64,000 bases of DNA from Armillaria gallica (lineage: Eukaryota > Basidiomycota > Agaricomycetes > Agaricales > Physalacriaceae): contig JBANDB010000008.1 in the NCBI GenBank assembly GCA_037576215.1, forward strand, positions 806,001 to 870,000, written 5' to 3'. Shown here piece by piece: positions 11,863 through 24,918 of the stretch. The translations under genes were made by a program, and so were the position numbers. Each line of letters opens with the position of its first letter. Position 1 is the stretch's first letter. The notes below the pieces were generated by a model that was not told the DNA's origin, searched no databases, and saw only the letters and a list, made by a program, of their open reading frames with translations.

Positions 11863-13401
11863 ATGTGTTATAGCTTCTCATCGTGCTGCGCGCCTTGCAA
11901 AAAGCCATTCACTTCGTATTCCCAACATCTACCCATTGCAGTGCTCCCCAAAGGTCGCGTATCTCTCCAGACTCTTGATGCTCTAGTCGTTCAAGGCCAA
12001 ATACCAACCAGCTTCTCCTTTGACGATACCGGATCCGTGTGGCAACCAGTTTCGTCCCTTCTCGAAGAACCATCCATTATCTTGTCATGTAGACCCGATG
12101 ATTTCTCGCCGCCTCCCAGAACCCCATTTATACCAGTGTGCTGCTCTGCCCCCGATCTTCCTCCTGAAATTTGGATCCGGATTTTCACAGAAGCGTCCAC
12201 AGACCTTCATCATTGGCTGACACCACTGCGCATCAGCCTAGTGTGTCGTTACTGGCGAGATATCGCACACTCCGCGCCACACTTATGGACGAACATCTGC
12301 GTCGACGTACGACATGTGAAGCGGAGCGGGAGGTGGATATCATGGCGGACCTTCGAAACCGTCTGGTGGTTCCTCCATCTATCGAAACACAAGCCCCTCG
12401 ACGTGAGAGTGGACCTGCTGGGATACGACGGTGATTTAGAGTTCGAGCGCACGGTTGAGATAATTGCAGAGCACTCTGCGAGGTGGCGCAGCGCAGATAT
12501 CATGGCGGCACCTTCGAGTTTGTCATACCTCAAGTGTGTGGCTGATAGGCTCCCTCTGCTGGAAAATCTCTCTGTGGACGTCGCGGAGGAAGCTTCTGGA
12601 AGTAGCAGCAAGCGGCTCAAAGGCTTTCGGCGCGCGCCCAAGTTGGTATCTCACAGTCCTGGTGGTATCAGTGCAAGACAGTGCGTTGTTCCGTGGGCGC
12701 AACTCAGGACTGTAGTTTTGCGAGATTTCTTCGACTGCGATCTGTACGAGAATCTACGCGATTCGAAGATACTCGATCATCTCGTTCTGTCCCCAGAATG
12801 CGAATTTGAAACTGGCTTTGGGACCGTAACGACTCTTTGTGCGTCGACACTGACGATACAATCGCTTCCACGCCTTGTTTCTTCTTTTCTCCGGGGCTTC
12901 AGGTTTCCCTTCCTGACGTCTCTAGATATTTCGATCCTTGATACAGAAAATCCGTGGTCATTTCCGACCGATTCCCTGATATTTTTGCTTCAACAGTCGG
13001 AGTGCGAGCTTCAGCACCTTGTACTGAAGAAGGTTCCTATCCCGTGCGAGGACATGATCAACGTTCTCAACGTTACTCCGGCCCTGGTGTCCCTAACTAT
13101 ACATGAACCTGCTTCGCCCCAATCGTACACGCATTGCATCACGAACGAATTTCTTCGATATCTTATGGTGTACCCTGTGCTTCCGAAGCTCAAGAGCCTA
13201 GAGTTGGTGTGGAGTTATGATGCATATGAGGAATGCATCATCGACATGGTCGAATCGCGTGTAATTAAACCATTCGCATATGGGAGCGCACAGTTAGAAA
13301 GAATTGTGCTGGGTCGTCGGAATGGCGTTGATTTAGAATTGTCGACCATAGAGCGAATGAATGTTCTCAGAAAGCGTGGATTACAAATATCTTTGTGGTG
13401 A
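11863..13401 (+). CDS. F-box domain protein
   Basis: A single-exon gene of 512 residues. An F-box lies at about residues 103-145: LPPEIWIRIFTEAS, then LRISLVCRYWRDIAHSAP and HLWTNI. The remainder is leucine-rich and has the spacing of the LRR-like C-terminal half seen in the large Agaricomycete F-box families. Such proteins are expected to bind Skp1 in an SCF ubiquitin ligase; the substrate cannot be predicted. The Cys-rich start (MCYSFSSCCAPCKK) is unusual, so the true start may be further in. The frame is intact. Confidence 0.88.
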   Translation: MCYSFSSCCAPCKKPFTSYSQHLPIAVLPKGRVSLQTLDALVVQGQIPTSFSFDDTGSVWQPVSSLLEEPSIILSCRPDDFSPPPRTPFIPVCCSAPDLPPEIWIRIFTEASTDLHHWLTPLRISLVCRYWRDIAHSAPHLWTNICVDVRHVKRSGRWISWRTFETVWWFLHLSKHKPLDVRVDLLGYDGDLEFERTVEIIAEHSARWRSADIMAAPSSLSYLKCVADRLPLLENLSVDVAEEASGSSSKRLKGFRRAPKLVSHSPGGISARQCVVPWAQLRTVVLRDFFDCDLYENLRDSKILDHLVLSPECEFETGFGTVTTLCASTLTIQSLPRLVSSFLRGFRFPFLTSLDISILDTENPWSFPTDSLIFLLQQSECELQHLVLKKVPIPCEDMINVLNVTPALVSLTIHEPASPQSYTHCITNEFLRYLMVYPVLPKLKSLELVWSYDAYEECIIDMVESRVIKPFAYGSAQLERIVLGRRNGVDLELSTIERMNVLRKRGLQISLW

Positions 13402-13729
13402 GGGTGGTACTTACAGTGGATATCATAGTTGTAGGCTAGTGCACTTCGCGGTACATTTTTCCTGTAACTAGATCTAGTCTTCAAAAATGTCTCTGTCAAA
13501 CAGTATAATTCAAATCGTATTACTGTCAACCTTTATGCAAATAAGGGCAATAGCACATACAGACCGCCACTCTCGCACTTCATCGTCGTCGGTCTACGAG
13601 AGACTAGGCAATAGCTATCCTGCTAATAGTAGTATCACCACGCGGCCCGAGCCATAATTCGTCATACCCCGTTCCGTGTCCCCGTGTTTTGAATTAATAG
13701 ACGTTGCAACAGTTTTTCTTTTTCCTCAG
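13402..13729. other. Intergenic, no gene seen
   Basis: A spacer of 328 bp between the F-box gene and the next plus-strand gene. Nothing is recognised. Confidence 0.4.
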
Positions 13730-15062
13730 ATGTCGTGAGTATATCTTATTCACCACGCCCGCATGTGCTAAGTACCACACTCACATCTTCGTTGACTACA
13801 GGACCAAAGCTATTCCAACGATTCTCCCTTCTCTCGCCACTGTGCCTCAGGCATCGGCTGTGTATCCTGAGGATTTCTACACAGGCGGTTCCTATGCTGA
13901 GCTGCCATACGGCCGTGTAAGTGTCCTGTGAATACTGGCAGCAGAGCAGAAAAATCTGATCTCTGTAGATGCGCTATTGGCTATTAGGTCCAGAGACGGG
14001 ACGGAAGGTGGTACTTATCCATGGCCTTGCGATCCCATCTATCGTATGGAAAGACATGGTGCCTCAACTTGCGGAACGCGGATATCGCGTCTTGCTGTAC
14101 GGTTAGTCGTCTCTCCGGATAGGATGATATGAATCTAATAGGCGGCCGTAGATCTTTATGGACGAGGGTATTCTGATGCTCCGCAAACACCCAATACCGC
14201 GCGTTTCTTTGCAGACCAATTCTCACTCTTGATGCAGCACCTGAATTGGGCGAAGGCCATATTGATAGGTGTTTCCATGGTGAGTCCGCCTGCAGACACT
14301 TGAAAGCGTACTAGTGGCTAAGCGGCTTATCTAGGGCGGCGCTATAGCAGCGGGAGTGATTTATCATTTTCCACACCTCGTTGAAGATCATATCGTCCTG
14401 ATCGCACCAGCAGGTGTCACTAGGGTTCGTAATGCTTCCTGATTAGCGATTGAGTAACCTCCGACTTAACCAACGCAGCTAACGGAACTACCTTCGAACT
14501 TGAAAACTTCACCTCCGAGTATGGTCCATCGTACAGTTCCTGCTCTTCCTGTATGTCAAAGGCATTGTCTTCAAACGTAATTCTGACTTCTCGCTGGAAG
14601 AGAACAACACTGCCACGGTCGGATCCTACATCTGAAGTGCGTGGTTCATGACATGCACTTACTCAGAACCAACGAAGTTACAGATTTTAGACATCCAAAG
14701 CACTCATCTGGAAGGATTCGACAGCGCCATTTCCTCATCATACGAAGAGGGACCGGTGCGCGGGATGGCATATGCATACCAGTCTGACGCTTTTAATGGT
14801 CACAAGGTTTTACACCTTCACGTACGCACGTTCATGGATACTTTCAACATTGTCCACCTTATCTGGTGTCTTTTCACAGGGAACCAACGACAGAGTCGTG
14901 GCATACGCAGCGGCAAGCAACATCCCGGCTCTGCTACCGGATGAGGCGCATGTTGAGCTCGTAACGATCGAAGGTGCTGGTCACGATTTGACCATCAGTC
15001 AAGCTAAATTGGTGTTGGAAGAGTTGGATAGGTTTTTGCCCGGACCAACTGTACAGGACTGA
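13730..15062 (+). CDS. Alpha/beta hydrolase
   Basis: A multi-exon serine hydrolase. Exon 1 is only 5 nt of coding (ATGTC, 13730-13734), spliced to 13802 to give MSTKAIPTILP; the reading frame supports this. RMRYWLLGPE and VLIHGLAIPSIVWKDM (oxyanion-hole HG) follow, then LYDLYGRGYSD. The nucleophile motif GVSMGG spans a splice near 14270-14335. The acid region near 14880-14935 lies around NDRVVAYA. The catalytic His is in EGAGHDLTISQ near 14980. The protein ends GPTVQD. It belongs to the large esterase/lipase/epoxide-hydrolase-like group; the substrate is unknown. The middle exons, 14400-14800, are only approximately placed. Confidence 0.8.
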
Positions 15063-16344
15063 AGTTACAACATTGCAATTAATTAAGCGGCCATGCCGTT
15101 ACCCACTGACGGCCAACGGTGCATCGATATACGCTTGCATTCAACCTATGCAGAGGATATTAGCATATGTCTTGTTATGTAGGAAGCGAAAAGATCAGAT
15201 GGGGTTGCCCGAAAAAATGAGCTGTGGCGGGCCATTTCGGCAGCGAAATACGAAGACCGTCGTGATAAAACATCATGCGAAAAGCAGGGATTATACACTC
15301 ACCGTACACCAGCGGTAGTCAAAGTAATCCGCGAGAGCCTGAGATGAATCATCAATAACCAACGTCAACAAGCACGAGACGGATAAGGGTTCAGAGTTTC
15401 AAAAAAACAGCCGTGGAATTGTCGTCAATGTTGCACCACGAAAGCGCAAGTCGGGCGGTAACTCCATTGTTACATCACGACGAGGACAGGGATTATGAAC
15501 GCACCTTTGTTGTCTGTGTCTGCGCACGCAGTCGGAAAAGGTGGCCGCAAGTAAGGAGATCTAAGCAAGAGTCAGCAAGAGTAGACGCCAGTGTCGGAAG
15601 AGCTCAGTAAAGTAAAGATAAAAGCACGGAGCCATCAAGTGGCACTCATATACTCTAGTTTGAATGATTTCGATTCATCGTAGAAAAATAAAAGGGGATC
15701 GAGAGCTTTCGATGGGCTTACCAGCTATATTCCTTAGGACGCATTGGGGTCCCCATCGTCATATGCAGGCAGTCACGCCCAATGCTCTGGCATTCCCGAC
15801 CACGTTATTAATCACTTTGTTTGTTAGACGCAACATCTGGAGAAGAGACGGTAAGAAACGAAGCCAAGACACAATGATAGAACCGGACAGTGCAGGTACG
15901 GTAAAGAAAAATGAGACTGCTTCTGAGGAGGTCTGGACCATCCGGACGCTCAACAATCAACTACGTTACACACTGAGGCGAGAGACTTACCATGAGTAAG
16001 CTATGCACTCCATAAAAAAGGGATGACCGTGACGACCGAGGGTGACGGTGGGGAACTGGTAGTGATGGCGAGAAGAAAAAACTTCTTTAACAATTGTGGC
16101 TAGAAACGTGTCTCTCGGCATTTGCCGCGGGTCATGGGTAACACCTTGAGGCAACCTTGAGTTGACCTTGAGGTTCAAACGTCCAAGGCCCTTGTTCAAT
16201 CATTCCTATTCTTTGTTTCCTAAGCAACCTATTCTCTCACAGCGGTATGAACTGATTTCCTTTCATTACCAATTTCTTATTTGTGTTTGCACCTCTTATA
16301 AGTCCTAATCTCAGGCTGGATGCAAGAAGCTAACGACTTTCACG
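15063..16344. other. Long intergenic region, no supported gene
   Basis: A spacer of 1.28 kb. Short open frames occur but none resembles a known protein or has convincing introns. Three CCTTGAG-type repeats lie at about 16143-16172. It probably includes the kinase promoter; a fast-evolving or noncoding transcript cannot be excluded. Confidence 0.4.
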
Positions 16345-18314
16345 ATGATACCACGACTCGCAATATTCGCCCATAACTATCAAATCTTTGTAAACTGGAT
16401 ACTCGATACCGCTCAAGCCTATCGCCACACGGTAGCGAACCTATTTTTTGGCTCCCGGACATCGCCACCACCAGCCTTGCACTCGAATACAGCTTATCGT
16501 TCAAGCTCGGGTTCCCACTATGTCACGGGTTGGCTTCTAACATATCCTTGGAACTCGTTCTTGCGCTTTTCTAGGCCATTACTTCTCGAAATCTCCGGGC
16601 AATTTTTGAGAATCGCGTTCTCGGTGTGGATACTGAAGTTTATCTTGACACGTGCCTACCAGGCCCTCTTCACTCAGCCATTGTCAACTTATTGGTCTGG
16701 TACAGATGAACTCAAATCCGGATCTATCTCTACCATCCCTCTTTCCATGGAACAGGAGGAGAGCGACAACGAAAGTTCCCAAATGACATACCTCAAGTAC
16801 ACTTACAAACCTTTGCCCCCACCCCAGAGTTTCGACATCTCAGGTACCAGCTACCGCTTGCTGTCTAGCATCCATATCTCGGGCTCTACTAGTATTGTGT
16901 ATTGTGCTCGAACTAGGAAAGGAGTGTTCGCTGTGAAAACGTTTGACAAAGCCACAACGAAATTGCACCAGTATCCTACTCCGAAAGCGATCGTCGACGA
17001 GAAAAACACCCTAGTTGACCTCAATGCTCCTGGTTCCCCCTTTGTGACGCGTTTGTTAGCTTCTGGTGAAGATGATTACAAGGTTTATTTCGTGATGGTG
17101 AGATCGCCTAGTACATCATATTACTATCTGCGGTACTGATGACAAATTGTAAGTACAAATACTCGATGAGTCTTCGAGACAGGCTTCGTATGCCCGTAGC
17201 GATACCCTTGGAAGACATCAAGATATACAGCGCTGAGCTTGCAAGTATCCATCATTTATCAGAGTCACTATCGGAACTGACCTTCACTTAATGAAAAGCT
17301 CGCCGGCTTAGAATACGTCCATAAACACCAATATGCACATCGCGACATCAAACCCGAGAACATCCTTATCTCTTCGTTGGGCCACATTTCTTTAGCCGAT
17401 TTTGGACTTGCCCGAAAGTTTACTTCAGAGACGGAGTGCATTATTGAAGACGACGTTCAGTCAGGGACAGCTAAATACTTCAGCCCCGAAGTCCATCGGC
17501 ATGAAAAGAAGATTGACGCCGTGTATACGGATATCTGGGGGTTTGGCGCCATACTTTTGGAGATGCTTTTGTTTAAGGGAGACGTCAGTCGTCGTACTAC
17601 TTCTCTGGAATTCCCTGATGCATTTTGAAATAGTCTTTCCATCCCTATGAAGAATGGCTAGCCTATATTGGCGGGAGCGCGGGCAGCCGGATTTCTGAGC
17701 TCAACACTGGCGCGATTGATTTGTTGCAAAAGGTGGGAGAAACGACCACTATTCTTCTTGGAGCTGATCATCGTCGTTGACAAGATTCTCGACGTAAATC
17801 CAACCGCACGTATAGGGATATCTGATATCAAGGGCCACACTTTTCTGGGAAAATATGTAATGTGAGCGATGATCCCGAATGAGTATCTTCGCTCTAACAT
17901 TTGCCATTCCCCAGACCCAGTGACGGGGACGTGCTCAAAATTCGTTGTCGTAAGTAGTACTGTTATTCCTGTCTACTCCCACGTGTCGGCTCATGCATAC
18001 CAGCGTCTTTCCGTCCACGGGCGGACCAGCGATGGACTAGCATATTATCCCTACCTGTTGGCCGACGGGGAGAAGACGTACTTCAGACCAACGAGATCCT
18101 TGGCCTTAATCAACGGCCGCCATTGTCGTTTTGGAACACTGAAAGCGGGTGCCTAGTCAATTACATCTGTCCGGAGCTTGAGCTCCATGCTCTTCATTGC
18201 CCAGAGCCGGGTTTGCTCTCGACTCTCTTGGATTTAGTCTTTTGGCATATCTTTGGGCTTGCATTTGAAGTGATCGACAGACTGTTAAAATTGGTTAGGC
18301 CCAATGTATTGTAG
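16345..18314 (+). CDS. Serine/threonine protein kinase with hydrophobic flanks
   Basis: The kinase domain begins around residue 160. The ATP-binding Lys is in GVFAVKTFDKA and the helix-C Glu is probably in VDEKNTL. The catalytic loop is AHRDIKPENILI, the metal site is ADFGLARKF, and GTAKYFSPE precedes YTDIWGFGAILLEML. ILDVNPTARIGISDIKGH ends the domain. All key residues are present, but the glycine loop (ISGSTSIVYCA) departs from GxGxxG. Two hydrophobic stretches flank the kinase. One is N-terminal (near FSVWILKFILTRAYQALF) and one C-terminal (LLDLVFWHIFGLAFEVIDRL), so it may be membrane associated. The activation-loop style is AGC-like. Several introns lie between 17100 and 18000; exact borders there are approximate. 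Confidence 0.8.
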
Positions 18315-18427
18315 ATTGTAGATTGCTCTATTAGAATATTATAAATCGACTGGCATATCTATCATCGTCGTGATAAGGTATCATAAATAAGCGTAAGTAG
18401 CTCCTAGGATTAGATGGAATACAAAAT

Positions 18428-20749
18428 CTATCCAGACTTGTGCTTCTGAGATTCGACTTCTGCTAGTTCTGCATCGTCGTCGTCGTCGTCATGTTCACTC
18501 TCATCGAATTCTTGAGGTAAAGTAAGATTGAGAATGACGGCCATGATTCCCGCAGCAAGGACTAGACCACGTTTAGAACTTGGCGACGAAATGAAAAGGA
18601 GTGTACTCACAAGGTGTACTAAGAATAATTGTGATAGAGTCGAACAGACCTTGCAAGCCCTTGTTCGGATTGTCTACACCATCGAACAGATGTTCGAAAA
18701 TTGTAGGCACTAATAGATCGCCAAAGCCGAAGGAAAGAGCGGCGGCAAGCACGAATCGATCACGACGGGTGAATGCGTTGTAGGCAAGGACACGAATGCC
18801 AGATGTAGCAACTGAGGCAAATAGGAATGTGGTTACTCCGCCAAGGACGGGATTAGGAATGGCCAGGAAGACACCGGATATTTTTCCGAGCACCCCAAAT
18901 AGAATCAGGAAGAAGCAGCACCACCGACCAGCTGAACGGTTAGCACATCTTGTGATAGCAATTACACCGTTGTTCTGTGTACGTGATGAGTTAAGCTTGA
19001 CGACATGACAACGAAGAAGTCCTACCTGGGCAAAGATAGACAGAGGAGTCACGGTGAAGAGCGCTGAAATGAATCCACCGATACCATCGCTCTATGACCG
19101 AGACTCAGAATGAATAGTATAGAATCATGGTTGGCGACATACTAGTACTCCGCCCTGTATCCGAGAGTCAAACTCAAGTCCATCGACTGCAACTCTTGAG
19201 ACTTCAGCGGACGCGGTAATGTCACCTATGGCTTCCATCGTGACAGACACTGTATTAAGGAGATCAATACAGGTAGAACCACGAATGTAGGAAACCAGCT
19301 ACCATAGACTGCCAACATGGGCAATATCGCGGGAGGATATACACCAATTTTAAATGTGTGTACCCTAAACAAAGTTAATCTTCTGATAGAGTTCAAAGAA
19401 GTTTGCGAATACGTACCATAAGAAGGTGATAGCCGGGGCTGTTGTGATACTACTTCCGTCGATGTATCCAGCTGCCCCACTAACAATACAGCCCACAGCA
19501 AGGCCGACGACGATACTGATGTTTTTCAAGAACGGTGACCCGAACAGTTCAGTCAACATTATGGTGGCAAAACTCAGGAAGCCAAGGCCGATGAATTCGG
19601 CCGATCCCCAGCTATGGGCAAACAATATCAGATATGAATCCGCAGTCGAGAAGGATATGAGCGTACGGAAGGGGACGTGGTGCCGTTATGTTAGGGCAGA
19701 GCTGGAAAAACCCCGAGGTGGGACGACTCATGCAATCGTTAGCACCTCCACCCCAGTTAGGAATGCCAGAGTCTCCGATGAGCGAGGCCCCAATCATGAC
19801 AATGACTAAAAAATGTAGCATGAGCCCGAAGGTGTTGACTCAAGAGAAGCTGAGGTTACCTGTCCCGGTTACAATGGGCGGGAAAATGCGTTTAAGTCTG
19901 CGAGCAGGTATGAATGACATGAATATTTCGAGGAATGAACAGATGAGGGAGGTTCCTGAGGAAGTATTGGTGCGCGGCTCGAAGAGTTAGTGACGTGAGG
20001 ACGTACCCAAGACCTTTCCGTACGCGTCTGGACAAGCCAGGCGTGTAACAGTTCCGTCAGCTGCGGTCGTTGAGGAACAGGTCCCATCGCTGTACATAGC
20101 ATCGAAAATCTGCAAGTCATGTTAGTCACAGCAGGAGAGCAAATTAGTCGACGCACGGCATTGGCAGTACTTAGGGTCGCGAAACTCGTTCCCACAACAG
20201 TAATCAAACCGGTTCCAAGGTAATATCCACCGAAAAGAGGTATCCGGGACATTTGAACGAGACTCAAGATGCCTGATGAGCATGGTCAGTCTGTTAATTT
20301 TTGGTTCGACGCGTCTGGTTACTTACCACAACCAATAAGCGAGGCAGAGATCATATACGCCGAGAGCTCATTATCAAGGCTTAGAGCAGACGCGAAGATG
20401 ATCGGAGGGGTGATTAGGCCAGCGAGCATGGCAAGAGAATGTTGAAAACCGCTTGAAATGGCAAGGATCAAAGGAAGATCTTGTTCCAAAGCATAAAATG
20501 GTGGGGCTCGTTTCTGTTTCGCATATGGCAAGGTGGGCAAACAGAGCCTGCAGGGGGGCTGAGTCACGGAATAGCGCACATAAATTAGAAGACGCACCAT
20601 CCATAGTCATAGTCCCCTAGCCATCCATCTCGCGTCGTGAATTTTTTGGCAAAGCGAGACGCTCGTTCCTTGAGGGCAGCTCCCCGAGAGCTGACTTCGG
20701 GCTGAGCAATAGGCTCGGGCTGACTGGTGGTCAGAATGTCGGACGGCAT
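18428..20749 (-). CDS. NCS2 uric acid/xanthine (purine) permease
   Basis: A plasma-membrane purine:H+ symporter of the UapA/UapC type. The cytosolic N-terminus starts MPSDILTTSQPEP and carries GDYDYGW, a known fungal feature. Membrane segments include SSGFQHSLAMLAGLITPPII with the conserved QH. FGGYYLGTGLITVVGTSFA, AVEAIGDITASAEVS (helix 8 ExxGD) and FAQNNGVIAITRCANR (NCS2 signature near helix 10) follow. The tail ends in a run of acidic residues (HDDDDDDAELAEVESQ), coded by a GTC/GTG-like triplet tract at 18474-18490. About ten exons are needed. All signature residues are present and the gene looks functional. Confidence 0.92.
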
Positions 20750-21139
20750 GCTTGTCGAAAAAACAGAGCTAAAGAGGAGACTTTATATTCCCATGGACCG
20801 TTTCGCATTATGGACAGATGCTGCATATGGTTGTCCAGAGATAAGGGTCTAGATCAATTCAGTTTAGATAGTCCACTGTCAACCGCCAATATCCACTTCA
20901 GAGCCGCTGGTGTTCCATCGGGCGCTAATACCAATCCAGACAGCTTATCTTCGTGGCAAAACTGTTCTTCTATTAGTTCAGTGCGGATTCTCTTTCGAGG
21001 AACAAGAAGCAAGTCGACAATTTGCTTCCCAGCCTCATAGCAAACAAAGAGCGGCCAATCGGCGGTGACCCGAAATGGAAATGCGGCTTCGCCGCGGCTC
21101 TTTACTGCATACACGACACCTGTAACCGATGCGACTGCC
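20750..21139. other. Divergent promoter region, permease / VPS41
   Basis: A spacer of 390 bp between two divergent genes. Short open frames on both strands are probably chance. No gene is supported. Confidence 0.4.
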
Positions 21140-24100
21140 ATGAGCACCGAAGATGGTCCCGAAGGTCGCGTTAATGGTGCGCCGATGGAGAACGGTCAAG
21201 AGGAGAAGGAAGATATTATCGAAATAACGGAAAGTCCGTCTGAAACGAGTGACGTTGGCTCCAATGATGAGGATTCAAGCAGCGGCGAGGAAGTGGATGA
21301 GGGGAGGAAGAGGACAGCGACGAAGACGAAGACGTCGATGAAGAAGATGAGCCGGCACTGAAGTACGAGCGAATAGGCGGATTCATCCCTGACCTCTTCA
21401 AGAAGGATTCAGCATCTGCTCTGACCATTTCGAACGGTAAAACCATGGTGAATACCGTTTACTCGCAGTTTCTATTCGACGGCATTAATGTCGAGAAAGC
21501 AAGGCTTTAGGAACCCACGCAGGCTTTGTTCATATGCTCGACCTCACCGGCAAGCGGTTCAAGTCATATAAGCCTCATCAGGCATCCGTTGTCGATATAT
21601 GCGTTGATGCAACTGGAGATTTCATCGCTACGGCTTCGATTGATGGTGAGTTCCAGGCACTAGCACTAATGAAATGCTGATGATGATACCCTATATAGGC
21701 CAGGTCGTCATTATATCACTGTCAACAACCGAGTCCTATGCCGTCGATATGAAACGCCCAATGCGGACCATATCGTTGGAGCCGAATTTTGCAAAGAAGA
21801 GTACACGGTCTTTCGTCAGTGGAGGCCTGGCGGGGTCGTTGGTGTTGCATGAGAAAGGCTGGCTTGGTCACAAGCAGACGGTCTTGCATGTCGGCGAAGG
21901 ACCGATCTGGCAGGCACGGTGGAGAGGCAGGCTGATCGCTTGGGCGAATGACCTGGTCAGTTGTTTGATTATGTTGCTTGTATGTTGCCAATACCTCAAC
22001 AGGGCGTCAAAATCTACGATACTACGTCCCAGAGTCGGATAACTTTCATTGACCGACCCGCGGACAGTCCACGCGCCGATCTGTTCAAATGTACCCTTCA
22101 CTGGCAAGACGACTCTACCCTGCTGATATCTTGGGCAGACCATATCAAGGTGGCCAGAATCCGTGCAAGGCCCCGGACGACTACGACTGCGGCATCTGCC
22201 AACCTACCTCCTCTTCTGGTCGAAATAACCGCTGTTTTCCAGCTAGACTGCATGATTGCTGGTATTCTTCCCCATCCCACGCCTCCTCATCCATCCCTTA
22301 CCCCGACCATGCGTCGAGCATTGATTCCGGAAAACATACGAGAACAGCATCGTCCATATCTACGCATTCATCTACCCCTTCCTCGCTACTTATCTTGGCG
22401 TATAGTCCGCCAGACACGTCTTTCCTCGAGGAAATGACTCAGGATCGCGACAAACAAGCTCGGAAAGTCGCCGACCGTCCTGAATTGCGGATAATCTCTC
22501 GTTCAGGCGAAGAGCTTGCAGCTGATGCGCTTAGCGTGACAAACTACCAATCATGGGGGTGTAACGATTATGTTCTTGCTGAGGTTGATAAAGACCCCTT
22601 GCGTTCTGATGTCATAAATGAGGGTAGATCGTACGTGGTATTGAGTCCCCGAGACTTAATCCTTGTAAAACCTCGAGACCGGAGAGATCACGTCCACTGG
22701 TTGGTTGAGCGGAAGAGGTACGAAGAGGCGCTAGAAGAGCTCGAGATCATCGAGGCCAGTGACGATACAATCGAAGAAGGCGAAATACAGTTTGACCGCT
22801 TCGGAAATTGGCCAGCGGTACATTGAGCATCTCATTAATGATGGTATGCTGAAAATCACGCTACTGCTCAGAGCTGAATTGACAGGGGTTAAAATCTAGG
22901 CGACTTTGTCAAGGCTGCGCAACTATGCCCGAAGGTTTGCGCACATGATTCCAAACGATGGGAGCATTGGATCTTTACGTTCGCTGAAAAACGACAATTG
23001 CAGGTAGGCCAATATTCGACATGCCCGTATCATCATACTCAGTCGATCTTTAGGCCATCATTCCCTTTGTACCCACGGAGAATCCTCAGTTAGATCATCT
23101 TGTGTATGAAATGATGCTAGCTCATTTCCTTGCACACGATCGACATGTAAATATGCCCTCTAATTCTGCTGTTGAACTATAGCTGACTATCCTTCCCTTA
23201 GGCACTGCAGCAGACGATAAAGGAATGGCCCAAGGACATTTATGATATCACTGCAGTTATTGTTGCGGTCCGCTCAGAGTTGGATAAGACCGCATCAACA
23301 TCCAAGACGATTTCTTCGTCGCCAGACAGCACGATCTTGATGGAGTGTTTAGCGGGATTGTATGTCCCTACTTTCCATTTACCATACCTACTAACAGCGA
23401 AACATTCCAGATATACTGCTAATCGACAACACGGGAAAGCCCTGACGTACTTCCTACGACTTCGCAGACCGAATGTTCTCGACGTGATTCGGGAGCATAA
23501 CCTTTTCACAGATGTCCAAGATCAAGTTCTTCTTCTCGTAGAGTTTGACCATGAACGAATAAGGAAAAGGCAGGAAGCTGGAGAAGCTGTCGATGAAGAC
23601 AAGAGCGATGCCATCTCTTTGTTGGTAGACAACATTCATTCTATCCATGTTCGTGTTGTTTACACGCATACATCGACTTTACTGATGTTACTCTGCAGAT
23701 TCAGAGGGTTGTGCCTCAACTTCAATCCCAGCCTCGATACCTGTTTCTGTATCTCGACGCTCTGGTCAGTAGGGATCCTCATCTTGTATCCAGCTTTGCG
23801 GATATGTTGGTGCGTTTTAAATATTAGAGGCTAGGCGTATATGTTAAACTCTATTGTTAGGTAAAACTGTACGCTGAATACGCGAGACAACGACTGGTTG
23901 ATTTCCTTCGAGCGAGCACCGACTACAACCTTGAGATCGTAGGGACTCTTTTCCTCTTTTGCATTAATATACTGATAGACTGCTTAGGCGTATAATATTT
24001 GCCAAGATCGAGACCTGGTTCCAGAGATGGTGTATCTTCTCGGTCGTATGGGAAACAATAAGAAGGCGCTCACGCTCATCATTGAGAAAACTGGGAGATG

Positions 24101-24918
24101 TTCGCCAGGTAGGCTTCCATTAGTTTTCCCCTCCCAAACTTGACCTTGTTGTCATCTTAGGCGATCGAATTTGCGAAGGAACAAGCTGACGATGACCTCT
24201 GGGAGGATCTGCTTAAGTATTCCGAAAGTCGTCCAGGTCAGCACTTATGGGAATCTACGTTTACCTGGTTCCTAACTGTCGCGTATCTAGCGTTTATCCG
24301 TGGCCTACTAGAGAATGTTGGGCCGGAAATCAATCCTATTCGCTTGATAAGACGGATAAAGAACGGACTAGAGATCCTGGGCTGAAGGAAGCGCTCATCA
24401 AGATCCTTCAGGACTTCCAACTTCAGATATCATTGCTGGACGGCTGTCAGACGATACTGAATGTCGATATATCTGACCTTTCGCGTAAGTTGTACACCGA
24501 CCAGACGAGTGGGTTCTTCTTGACCGGTATGCGCTGCACATAACATTATTGGAGACATTGATTGACGGTATTTCCTTAGCGATGAGGCCATGTCCCATAT
24601 GTGCTGAGCCCTTACAGCAGTCACCTCAAGCCTTGATAATGCTCTTCTTATGTCGGCATGTCGTACACGCGTCCTGCGTCAGTGGCGGCGATCACCTCCC
24701 TCCGCAGCCGGACCCTGTGCTACGCGGAGTCGGAATTGCCGGTCCGTCTGGGAGAGGAATGAGTGGGAAAATCGCTTTGTGCGTAACTTAGCTATCTATC
24801 TTTCGGTGTTGGGGGTCTGTCGTTCAACTCTTGTTTCAGTGAATCCATCGTCCGGGCGCGGATAGAACATGGCTGTCCGGTCTGTCATAACAAGAGCGAA
24901 GGCCTGAGATCGTCGTGA
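21140..24918 (+). CDS. VPS41: Vacuolar protein sorting-associated protein 41 (HOPS subunit)
   Basis: A HOPS tethering subunit acting at vacuole/late endosome fusion. After an acidic N-terminus it reads RIGGFIPDLF and LGTHAGFVHMLDLTGKR, then VDICVDATGDFIATASIDG, the WD40-like propeller of VPS41. LGHKQTVLHVGEGPIWQARW and DLGVKIYDTTSQSRITFIDR follow. A clathrin-heavy-chain-repeat alpha-solenoid spans about 22.7-24.5 kb. The end is a RING-like zinc finger: CPICAEPL, FLCRHVVHASC and CPVCHNKSEGL. At least eleven introns are needed. In the N-terminal acidic stretch (about 21280-21340) the frame changes, so a short intron or a later start must exist there; this part of the model is uncertain. Confidence 0.9.

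Noticed and set aside
18474..18490. CGTCGTCGTCGTC tract as a microsatellite of interest
   Set aside because: It encodes the acidic tail of the purine permease; short triplet runs like this are common in such tails.
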